NCBI GenBank assembly: GCA_030642635.1
Contig: DAOWNK010000080.1
Coordinates: 1-11,450 of the forward strand
Direction of reading: 5' to 3'
Source: Pirellulales bacterium
Lineage (GTDB): Bacteria; Planctomycetota; Planctomycetia; Pirellulales; Thermoguttaceae
DNA: 11,450 bases
Positions within the stretch are counted from its first letter, which is position 1, and each line of letters opens with the position of its first letter. Made by a program: the position numbers and the translations under genes. This document shows, in pieces, positions 5,110 through 11,450 of the stretch. Under the pieces are notes generated by a model that worked only from the letters and a program-made list of their open reading frames with translations, ran no database searches and had not been told where the DNA came from.

Positions 5110-7629
5110 CTATCCCAGGGTAACCCCGGCCCTACGTGTCGCTGTGACCTTCCACTCTCTTGCCCAAGGCTCGTTGGTATTCGAAATATCGAGAACCGCC
5201 GGTCTCTCCGGCACTTCGTCCCAAGAAGGCAGGTCTGTCAGGGCGATCCACTCAGTGCCGTTAAGCCTGACTGGTTGCCTCTTTTTTAACCTGTCGGAAA
5301 CAAATCGACCTTTCCCTGCGTTGAACAGGAGCAACATGACGGAACCGTCGCAGTGGTGCAAAGGGTAACTTGGCGTGAAATTTTTGTAGTAGAGCACGCC
5401 GCTCGCCACATGAAAGCCCGCAATTGTGCCGGAGAACAAGTGCTCTGGCCGACCGTAGGCATCGGGATCGGCGCCCAGCATCATGGGGAATCGCGATGGG
5501 AGATGCGGCCGATGCAGCAGCGGCGATGACCGTTGCAGTCGTCCGTCGACGAAGAGCCGTAGCGTTTGGCCGTCGTAGACGCCGGCCAGGTGGGTCCAGC
5601 GGCCCGTGGTCACTTTGTCGTCGGAAATCGCGTACCGACAAATCTTTGTGTCATGTAATGCAAAAGTCCAGCGACCCTCATGGATTTCCAGGCCGAACCC
5701 CGCAAACTCACAGTTGCCGGCGATCGTCGAGTTGCGGACGTGATCGGCACGCACAATAGCTTCGATCGTGATAGGCATCCGTCCATCGTAGGCAAGATGT
5801 GTCGTAGCATGGCCTCTGCCACCGAAACGAATACCGAATCGCGATTGCACGACATCATCATCCGTTGCTGCCTTTAACTTAGCTGCCGCAGGTGGAACCA
5901 CCTTGCGACTCCGGCCCTTGTTCGCAGAGAACGTGTCCGAACCACTACTGGAAGAACGTCCCATGCTCTTGTCCGCAGAGAATAAGTTTTTGTCCCCGAT
6001 TTCCGCCAGTCGTTTCTCAACACGGAGCTTCGCCAGTCCGGTCAGCTTCGGGGCCGCTTGCTGGTCCCCATATGCCGCCCGGTGGTAAAGACGCTGCTCG
6101 GTTAAACCTTTTTCGGTCTTGGCCAACTTCCACCACCCGTCGGCCAGCCGCCCTTGCTCGGTCGGGTCGGACATCCCTTGTAGTTCCTGCGCGGCAAGCG
6201 CCCGCAGGGTTGCATCGCTGCCCAGCGCCAGCATTGGCAGCCCGGTCTTCCAGTCGCCGTTTACAAAGCACCGGAACCTGCCGGCCAGCAGGTTCGCGTC
6301 CGGGTCCGTCGGACTGCGTTCCAGCACCTTTGTTGCCGCTTTAACTTCCTCGTGCGTCTTGGAGAATTTTTCGATATCCCTTGTGAGGTCCGCAATTTGT
6401 TTGACGAGTTTTCCTTGCCTGGCCCTGCGGGCTTCGGACAGTGCAATCCCGGCCGACTTCGTTGCAGAGTTAAAGTCGTTCGCACGGATTGCTTCGTCGG
6501 CCAATTGCAGAGCGAGCCGGCCGACAGACTCGCGCCCGATCAACTCCCTCGTTTTCTTCGGCAAAGAGCCAAGCACGTCGACTTTCATCTTTATCGGGTC
6601 AACCTGGAACGTCCTGCTCATTTCGTCGATGGCGCTGAACGCAGTCACAACGTCGCCGCACTTCACGGCCAGGTTGCCGGCTGCCTGAAGCAATGCGTAA
6701 CGGTTGGCCGAGTTCTGTGATTCCAATGCCTGGTCGAAGAGTTTTTTGGCCAGTGCCTGTTTTTGTTCGTTGTCTTTGGCGTTTTCGTGCTCATCGCCGT
6801 AAACCTCCTTGACAAGCCGGCGAGCATCCTGTTGATCGGCGTCGGACGGGACCGGCTCTCGCGCCGCACTTTCAACCGCTGTTGCCTCGGGAATATCAGT
6901 CGTGACATCGGCCTGACCGTCAGGAACCGTATCTGCTGCCGAGTCGGCTTGCAGCAGGTCGGCCAGCCCACTGGCGTTGAGCGGTGGTTTTTGCGGTTGC
7001 TCGGAAACATCAGCCAGGGACGAATCTTGCTCTACCGGTGTTTCAGTCTTGTAGGGTGCGTGTAACGCACCACCTGAATCCGCCTTTTGTTCATGGTGCG
7101 TTTCACGCACCCTACGGCTACGGTCAACTGATGACTGTGGAACGGGGCGTTTGGCTACGACCTTGTGACTATCGTCCGGCAAGGTCTCATTGCCAAGAAA
7201 ATATATGATGCTCGCACCCAGTAGCACCACGGCTAGGACGATTGCCGCCGGGGCCTGCCAGGACTGTTTTTTGATGGTTGAAACCCCAGGCTGCTGAAAC
7301 GTCGGCAGATCGGTATCCGTTTTGATCAGCGGCGGAGCATTGTAGGCAGGAGGTACAATCTTCTGCCGCAACCATCGGTCGTACGCCGCCTTCTTCTCGG
7401 CGGTAAACAAACAGACCTTGGCCGCGGCGATCTCGTTCAACAACTTCTGTGAGACGGCCGAACGCTTGCCGGCCTGGAAAGATCGGACGTGCACCATCCG
7501 CTGATCGGCGGCACTGGCGATTACGTCCGGGTCGGACTCGAACCGGTCGACGCCCAGCAGCCGGTAGCAGTCGGGCGGCTGATCCTTCGGCGATATACCC
7601 GAGCCATTTGTGATAAGGGTCGAATGCAT
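5110..7629 (-). CDS. Membrane protein: degenerate J-like N-terminus, one helix, helical repeat region, C-terminal LamG domain
   Basis: The ORF from the ATG at 7629 gives 839 residues. Residues 12-90 (SPKDQPPDCYRLLGVDRF to AAYDRWLR) resemble the degenerate J-like module of planctomycete proteins; no HPD motif is present, so Hsp70 stimulation is unlikely. A single membrane helix lies at about 127-146, then a Pro/Gln/Asp-rich linker (150-265), a mostly helical region (265-550) with GDWKTGLPMLALGSDATLRAL and GLAKLRVEKRL, and a LamG/concanavalin-like domain at about 595-760 with GRWTHLAGVYDGQTLRLFVDG. LamG domains usually bind glycans or proteins, so surface binding is inferred. The first nine ATG-derived codons look wrong: the family motif FDPYHKWLG is encoded in the overlapping frame from 7636, implying a one-base frameshift at 7597-7600. 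The linker contains an inserted palindromic element (residues 172-193). Confidence 0.85.
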   Translation of the reverse strand: MHSTLITNGSGISPKDQPPDCYRLLGVDRFESDPDVIASAADQRMVHVRSFQAGKRSAVSQKLLNEIAAAKVCLFTAEKKAAYDRWLRQKIVPPAYNAPPLIKTDTDLPTFQQPGVSTIKKQSWQAPAAIVLAVVLLGASIIYFLGNETLPDDSHKVVAKRPVPQSSVDRSRRVRETHHEQKADSGGALHAPYKTETPVEQDSSLADVSEQPQKPPLNASGLADLLQADSAADTVPDGQADVTTDIPEATAVESAAREPVPSDADQQDARRLVKEVYGDEHENAKDNEQKQALAKKLFDQALESQNSANRYALLQAAGNLAVKCGDVVTAFSAIDEMSRTFQVDPIKMKVDVLGSLPKKTRELIGRESVGRLALQLADEAIRANDFNSATKSAGIALSEARRARQGKLVKQIADLTRDIEKFSKTHEEVKAATKVLERSPTDPDANLLAGRFRCFVNGDWKTGLPMLALGSDATLRALAAQELQGMSDPTEQGRLADGWWKLAKTEKGLTEQRLYHRAAYGDQQAAPKLTGLAKLRVEKRLAEIGDKNLFSADKSMGRSSSSGSDTFSANKGRSRKVVPPAAAKLKAATDDDVVQSRFGIRFGGRGHATTHLAYDGRMPITIEAIVRADHVRNSTIAGNCEFAGFGLEIHEGRWTFALHDTKICRYAISDDKVTTGRWTHLAGVYDGQTLRLFVDGRLQRSSPLLHRPHLPSRFPMMLGADPDAYGRPEHLFSGTIAGFHVASGVLYYKNFTPSYPLHHCDGSVMLLLFNAGKGRFVSDRLKKRQPVRLNGTEWIALTDLPSWDEVPERPAVLDISNTNEPWAREWKVTATRRAGVTLG
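7051..7115. repeat. Palindromic repeat element inside the LamG gene
   Basis: Two 23-base arms (7051-7073 and 7093-7115) are inverted copies matching at 21 positions, with a 19-base centre. Each arm is itself a hairpin: GGTGCGT, three bases, ACGCACC. The host reading frame passes through it without a stop. A sister copy lies at 7861-7924. Confidence 0.85.
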
Positions 7630-7636
7630 CGCTCAC
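7597..7636 (-). other. Frameshifted true 5' end of the LamG gene
   Basis: From GTG at 7636 one frame reads MSDAFDPYHKWLG. At the GGG of 7598-7600 the continuation, ISPKDQPPDCYRLLGVD, is found in the other frame. Deleting one G would join both into the expected N-terminus. GGAGG at 7649-7653 lies 12 bases before this GTG and 3 bases before another GTG at 7645. Confidence 0.7.
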
Positions 7637-7698
7637 AGCTTTCACTTGCCTCCGATCAATCCTCGGCTTAGCGTGAAACCCACAGTACGAGTAGCTCT

Positions 7699-7727
7699 AT
7701 TCTACTGTGTTGTTGCAGCGCGTACAA
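7699..7727 (-). promoter_or_regulatory. Candidate promoter of the LamG gene
   Basis: TTGTAC (7722-7727) and TAGAAT (7699-7704) are 17 bases apart on the minus strand, about 60 bases before the GTG at 7636. The -10 box overlaps a 7 bp inverted repeat (CACAGTA at 7681-7687, TACTGTG at 7703-7709), which could be an operator or chance. Confidence 0.35.
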
Positions 7728-7826
7728 CCTACGCACCGTTCGAGGTCGTGCGGTGGCCAATTCCCGGTCTTGAAATCGGCTGCGTGGTGTGGTACATTTG
7801 TCCACATGGTGCAGAGGTATGCACCC

Positions 7827-7853
7827 GTTCGTAGTGACCCGATTCATCGGGTC
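7827..7853 (+). repeat. Third copy of the 27-base hairpin repeat
   Basis: GTTCGTAGTGACC continues into CGATTCATCGGGTC. Its flank equals the right unit at 2943-2969 (reverse complement), while its stem equals the left unit at 2894-2920. Confidence 0.75.
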
Positions 7854-7860
7854 CATTCGG

Positions 7861-7924
7861 TTTGTAGGGTGCGTGCAACGCACCACTCCCCACGTACTGC
7901 GGTGCGTTTCACGCACCCTACAAA
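7861..7924. repeat. Intergenic sister of the palindromic element
   Basis: The arms 7861-7886 and 7899-7924 are inverted copies; the outer TTTGTAGGGTGCGTG pairs exactly with the far end. The arm sequence is nearly the same as that inside the LamG gene, but the centre differs. Confidence 0.85.
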
Positions 7925-8180
7925 ATCAGGAGTTTTGCACGTTTTGGGCGGCCAAAGCGGGTGCAAATTCCATCGTGCCTAAAGTGGCTTTGCGGCAGTG
8001 CTTACGACGATCCGCCGGGATGCTAATTGCACTTGACAACAAATTCAACAAATGCAAAACGCAAAATACCCATCGACGCAACCGCTTGACCAGCAATCAC
8101 TTACGCACGCGAAGAACAGCACGAAGGGCATTTTGCACGCGGTGAAACAATGGGAGGCAAAAAGGCATCAGGGGCCAGTC

Positions 8181-8208
8181 TGAAAACCTGCAAACAACGT
8201 TGTTTTCA
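8181..8208. terminator. Possible hairpin downstream of tRNA-Val
   Basis: AAACAACGTTGTTT (8192-8205) is a perfect 14-base palindrome, and TGAAAAC (8181-8187) can also pair with GTTTTCA (8202-8208). It lies about 35 bases past the tRNA 3' end in the direction of transcription. No clear T run follows, so a terminator role is uncertain. Confidence 0.3.
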
Positions 8209-8239
8209 AAAGTTGATAGCTGACAACGACTCCAGCAAA

Positions 8240-8313
8240 TGGGCGATGACGGACTCGAACCGCCGACATCCACGGTGTAAACGTGGCGCTCTAGCCAACT
8301 GAGCTAATCGCCC
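8240..8313 (-). tRNA. tRNA-Val(UAC)
   Basis: The minus strand folds into a full cloverleaf of 74 bases. The acceptor stem GGGCGAT pairs perfectly with ATCGCCC, with discriminator A; the D stem is GCTC/GAGC; the anticodon stem CCACG/CGTGG encloses TTTACAC, giving anticodon TAC for valine; the T arm is GGCGG, TTCGAGT, CCGTC with one G-U pair. CCA is not encoded, so it must be added by the CCA-adding enzyme. It starts 13 bases after the kinase stop codon on the same strand, and its own promoter can be seen inside the end of that gene. Confidence 0.97.
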
Positions 8314-8326
8314 TTTAGATGAGACC

Positions 8327-11257
8327 CTATCGTAACGGAGCCGGCGGCGGGGTGTCAATTGCCACCGGAAGCTGAGGCAGTCGGTCGGCTTGCACGCCGG
8401 CGTTGCTGCCGTCACTGGCCGCACCGGCCGCAGGATTGCTCACCGCCGAATCGTCCAGCGCGTAGTCCAGCGGCGTGTGTGTGTGCAGTGGTCGGTCGGC
8501 CTCGGGCAACTGCCGCCAGGTCACCACGTCGTCCATCGACAGGTTCTCGTGTTCCAAGCCCCAATACGTTTGCCAAGCGTCAAAATTCATCGGCTCGGCG
8601 AGCGGTTTCCGATCGAAGCCGCGAATGTTCCAGAAAATATCGAAGTACTCATAAAAATTCCGGTCGCCGGACCATGTTATCAGCCGTTGGAACTCGTCCG
8701 CCTTGCCGGCGCCTATCTGCTCGATCAGCGCGACGCCGTCCTCGTTCGTCGGAGTTTCGGCAGCAGGGGTTTGTGCGTTTTGCACGCCCGCTTCGTTGAA
8801 CGATTTGCGTGCAGCTTCCGTCGGCATTAGAATGCTGTCGGAGCAGTTTACTTCCAGCGGCAACCGGTACGGCGCGAGGCTTGTGCCGGAGAGTCTGCAC
8901 AAGGAATCGCCTACTACGGCGGTAACGTGCCGCAGGTCAATACTCAGCAATTTGTCATTTTGGTTTTGGGAATATTGCTGTATGCTGCCGGCCGACAGCA
9001 GAGAGCCGGTGACGGCCAGCAAGCCGTTTTCCCAATCCAGGCTGATCGATTGCAGATCGTCGCAACGCAGCAGGTCGGCCTCGCCACGGACAATGCAATC
9101 GACCAGTTCGATCGACGTTGCCGACGGCGCCGCGGAACGTTTCTCGTCGATTACCATCTCGGTGACAAGTGCCGGATTGGCATAGAAGAACGAGACCTCG
9201 GGATGATAGGCCGCCGGGGTGTCCGATGAGTTGTAGATCGTCAGCAAGCATCGTTCCATGCGGACTGCCTGGTCGCCATCGGTTTCCACCATCGACCAGC
9301 TATCGGCCGGCACGTTGCGAGGCACGTGCAATTCCAACACCACGCCGATCAGAGTCAGCCGGCCGCTGCTTGTCGTAATCATGCTTCGGGCGTACTTGAA
9401 CGGGTCGATCCGGTCGGGACGAAAGACCACGACCGGCCGATAGCCTTCGCCTGGGCGAATGGTAACTTTCACGTTGGTCAGCTTCACCGGCCGTTCGTCG
9501 CGGCGGCCGTCGTAGCGCAGCTCGATTACGTCGCCGCTTGTCGCCGCACTACAGGCGGCGCTTAACGTGCGATATTCGTTTTCGCCCTCTGCACCGTCGC
9601 TGACCACCAGCACGCCGGCACGTTTTACCGCCGTACCGGCGGCGACCGCTCCCGATGTGTTCGACGGTATTGCCGATGTGACTGCCGTGGCCGAATCGGT
9701 CGGTATTTCCGGGCCGGTTCCGTTATCGCCGAAGGCATCGAGGCCGTAAAAAGTATCTTGTTCGGCCGACAGGTCGCCTGCCAACGCCTCGAATGCCAAC
9801 CGGCCGGTGATCGACTTTTCGGAAAGCAAGCCTTCCGTCTCGTACCGTTCGGACGGATCTGGTATCGAACGTTCGGCCGGTTTCTGCTGGGCAGTGGTCT
9901 GCGGCACAGTCTGCGGTATAGTCTCCGGCGTGATATCCGGCATTGCAACAGCGCCGGCCGTCTCGCCGTCCGACTCCTCGGGCACAACGGCGGTAACGTC
10001 CGAGGTGCGGTTCGGCAGTGCAGTCCGAATCGGCGAGGACATCTCCGGCGGTTCCACCTTCGAGTCGCCCGATGAGGTCCAAAACAGATTCAACGCCCCG
10101 ACAATACACACCAATGCGGCAATCGGTGCAACCCACGGCAAGTGACGTCTGAAGAACGACATCTTTGACGCCGACGGCGTTGCCGGCACGTTGACTCCCG
10201 AACCAAACCGGCGTAATCCGGCCTGCTCGACCAGTCTGAGCAAGTCGCCGACCAACTCGCTCGGGTCCTGGTATCTGTGTCGCGGGTCCTTCGCCAACAT
10301 TTTCCGCAGAAGGCGTTCTACTTCCTCGGGCAACTCCGGCCGAAACCGACGCACTTCCGGCGGTCGGTCGCCCTGGTGCTGCAAGAGTTTTTGCAATACG
10401 GTGCCTTCCGGAAACGGCGGACGAGCAACAAGCATGTAGAAAAACGTGCATCCCAGCGAGTAGATGTCGCTGCGCACGTCAGCGTTGCGTGGATCCCGGG
10501 CCTGCTCCGGCGAGATGTAGTCGAACGTTCCCAGCGTGACCCCGCTGGCGGTCAACTCGGCCGCCGAGGTATTGACCTGGTGCAGCCGGGCCAGTCCCAT
10601 GTCGATCAACTTCACGCGTCCGTCGGGCATGACCAACATGTTGCTTGGCTTGATGTCGCGGTGTACGACCTCTCGGGCGGCGGCATGCGTCAACGCCTCG
10701 GCCACCTGCAACGTGTAACTGACCGCCTCGGCCAACGACAATGGACCCTTGTGCTCGACCAGCGCTCGGATGTTCATCCCCTCGATAAACTCGAAGACAA
10801 TGTACAGCAGCCCGCGGTCCTCGCCAACGTAGTGCACTGTGGCGATGTTTTCGTGGTCGAGCCGTGCGGCCGATCGGGCCTCGTTCTGGAACCGCAATCG
10901 CGTCTCCTCGTCAGCCGCCTGCTCGGCCGGCAGAACCTTCAATGCAACCTCCCGATCCAGCCGGGTATCTACCGCGCGGAACACACGCCCCATACCGCCG
11001 CCGCCGACGTACTCGATCAACTCGAAATGCCCCAGTCGGTCGCCAGGCATGATCTTGCCCTGAAGAATCCGGTTGGCGGAGTCGGACATTGCCGAAACAG
11101 CCATCGGCGGTCGGCTGGAGATGATCGTCTGCTGGTTGTCCCGGATTGGAGCGGTACGCTTGGCCGTCGAAGTGGTGTCACCGTCGCGTAGCCGGGGCGA
11201 ATTGCCGGAAATCGGCAACGGTCCAACGCCTCGGCTGCTAGATGTGGTATCGTTCAT
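8327..11257 (-). CDS. PknB-type membrane Ser/Thr protein kinase with large C-terminal beta-helix-like region
   Basis: The ATG at 11257 gives 976 residues; the TTG just before it is a less likely start. Residue numbers here count from that TTG. After a disordered N-terminus of about 75 residues comes a complete Hanks-type kinase domain (about 79-345): Gly loop VGGGGMGRV, ATP-anchoring Lys108 in ALKVLP, helix-C Glu127, catalytic loop HRDIKPSN with Asp202, metal-binding Asp220 in DMG (in place of the usual DFG), GTFDYISPEQ, and DVRSDIYSLG. The key residues are intact, so it should be active. A membrane helix lies at about 375-394. The Pro/Thr-rich linker that follows includes IPQTVPQTTAQQ. Residues 548-815 have short repeated strands ending in polar turns, suggesting a right-handed parallel beta-helix. 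The final 100 residues are Trp/Tyr-rich, then low complexity. A receptor-like kinase sensing an outside ligand is inferred; ligand and substrates are unknown. Confidence 0.93.
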   Translation of the reverse strand: MNDTTSSSRGVGPLPISGNSPRLRDGDTTSTAKRTAPIRDNQQTIISSRPPMAVSAMSDSANRILQGKIMPGDRLGHFELIEYVGGGGMGRVFRAVDTRLDREVALKVLPAEQAADEETRLRFQNEARSAARLDHENIATVHYVGEDRGLLYIVFEFIEGMNIRALVEHKGPLSLAEAVSYTLQVAEALTHAAAREVVHRDIKPSNMLVMPDGRVKLIDMGLARLHQVNTSAAELTASGVTLGTFDYISPEQARDPRNADVRSDIYSLGCTFFYMLVARPPFPEGTVLQKLLQHQGDRPPEVRRFRPELPEEVERLLRKMLAKDPRHRYQDPSELVGDLLRLVEQAGLRRFGSGVNVPATPSASKMSFFRRHLPWVAPIAALVCIVGALNLFWTSSGDSKVEPPEMSSPIRTALPNRTSDVTAVVPEESDGETAGAVAMPDITPETIPQTVPQTTAQQKPAERSIPDPSERYETEGLLSEKSITGRLAFEALAGDLSAEQDTFYGLDAFGDNGTGPEIPTDSATAVTSAIPSNTSGAVAAGTAVKRAGVLVVSDGAEGENEYRTLSAACSAATSGDVIELRYDGRRDERPVKLTNVKVTIRPGEGYRPVVVFRPDRIDPFKYARSMITTSSGRLTLIGVVLELHVPRNVPADSWSMVETDGDQAVRMERCLLTIYNSSDTPAAYHPEVSFFYANPALVTEMVIDEKRSAAPSATSIELVDCIVRGEADLLRCDDLQSISLDWENGLLAVTGSLLSAGSIQQYSQNQNDKLLSIDLRHVTAVVGDSLCRLSGTSLAPYRLPLEVNCSDSILMPTEAARKSFNEAGVQNAQTPAAETPTNEDGVALIEQIGAGKADEFQRLITWSGDRNFYEYFDIFWNIRGFDRKPLAEPMNFDAWQTYWGLEHENLSMDDVVTWRQLPEADRPLHTHTPLDYALDDSAVSNPAAGAASDGSNAGVQADRLPQLPVAIDTPPPAPLR
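8329..8358 (-). promoter_or_regulatory. Promoter of tRNA-Val inside the kinase 3' end
   Basis: A perfect TTGACA (8353-8358) and TACGAT (8329-8334) are 18 bases apart on the minus strand. Transcription would start near 8322, about nine bases before the tRNA. The boxes overlap the last codons and stop codon of the kinase gene. Confidence 0.6.
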
Positions 11258-11397
11258 CAATCGTTGGCGCCAAAGTCAGCGCTGCTGTTCCGGTTACGCG
11301 ACGGGACTACTCAGAGCTTGTGAAAAAATCCCTAACATGCACCAGAAATCACGAATGATGACTGGACATTATGTCGGGTTTGCGCTAAAAGTAAGTC

Positions 11398-11450
11398 ATG
11401 AACACAACAGCCCCTAATCAACCATCGCACCGGAACCTTCATCAGGGCAC
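11398..11450 (+). CDS. Possible start of a plus-strand gene running off the window
   Basis: An ATG at 11398 opens 17 codons (MNTTAPNQPSHRNLHQG) to the window edge, preceded by the weak purine motif AAGTAAG. It would be divergent from the kinase gene. The stretch is too short to recognise, and chance is a fair explanation. Confidence 0.2.
   Translation, partial: MNTTAPNQPSHRNLHQG

Larger units (their letters stand above)
7637..8239. other. Non-coding gap with promoter candidate and two repeat families
   Basis: The gap holds the LamG promoter candidate, a hairpin repeat (7827-7853), a palindromic element (7861-7924) and a palindrome near 8192. Positions 7925-8180 show no convincing gene; the open frames there have no ribosome site or protein-like composition. 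Confidence 0.55.

Noticed and set aside
7187..7645. 152-codon minus-strand ORF overlapping the LamG gene
   Set aside because: Only its first dozen or so codons look real, and they belong to the frameshifted LamG gene; the rest is Arg-rich shadow sequence.
8034..8068. TTGACA box near 8034 as a plus-strand promoter
   Set aside because: No acceptable -10 box is found at 16-18 bases and no gene follows on that strand.
7789..8145. 118-codon plus-strand ORF
   Set aside because: It runs through both repeat elements, is rich in Arg/Thr/Cys and has no ribosome site.
10277..11191. 304-codon plus-strand ORF
   Set aside because: It is antisense to the kinase catalytic domain, whose motifs are complete; long shadows are common opposite GC-rich genes.

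Overview
The window looks like part of a planctomycete chromosome, probably from the Pirellulales or a relative. I infer this from recalled family patterns, not from a search. The signs are: a secreted VWA protein carrying a secretin-like short domain and a Gly/Met tail; a degenerate J-like N-terminus joined through one membrane helix to a LamG domain; a PknB-type kinase with a very large non-kinase half; a small tandem-ACT protein; weak Shine-Dalgarno use; and moderately high GC content. Layout: positions 1-2627 (minus strand) hold the VWA gene, running off the left edge and split by one in-frame TAG at 1848-1850. Positions 2628-3133 are non-coding and hold a paired hairpin repeat. Next are a tandem-ACT gene (3134-3628, minus) and a divergent 4HBT/YbgC-type thioesterase (3738-4142, plus). 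Positions 4143-4518 hold an inverted pair of heptamer repeat tracts around a pyrimidine-rich stretch. A small two-helix membrane protein follows (4519-4842, plus), then a terminator-like hairpin and a 66 bp inverted-repeat remnant. The J-like/LamG gene occupies 5110-7629 (minus). Its conserved N-terminal motif lies in another frame, so a single-base frameshift is likely. Positions 7637-8239 hold a promoter candidate and two palindromic repeat families side by side. A tRNA-Val(UAC) (8240-8313, minus) follows, then the 976-residue membrane Ser/Thr kinase (8327-11257, minus). The last 190 bases hold only a doubtful partial ORF. How the genes relate: I see no operon with a shared pathway. The three large proteins are each predicted to enter or cross the membrane and carry a non-catalytic extracytoplasmic module, but nothing here shows that they interact. 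The clearest unusual content is in the repeats. One palindromic element lies in frame inside the LamG gene and has an intergenic sister copy. A second hairpin family keeps its stem through compensatory base changes. Two genes also carry single-base disruptions of otherwise continuous coding sequence, which may be real mutations, recoding, or assembly errors.
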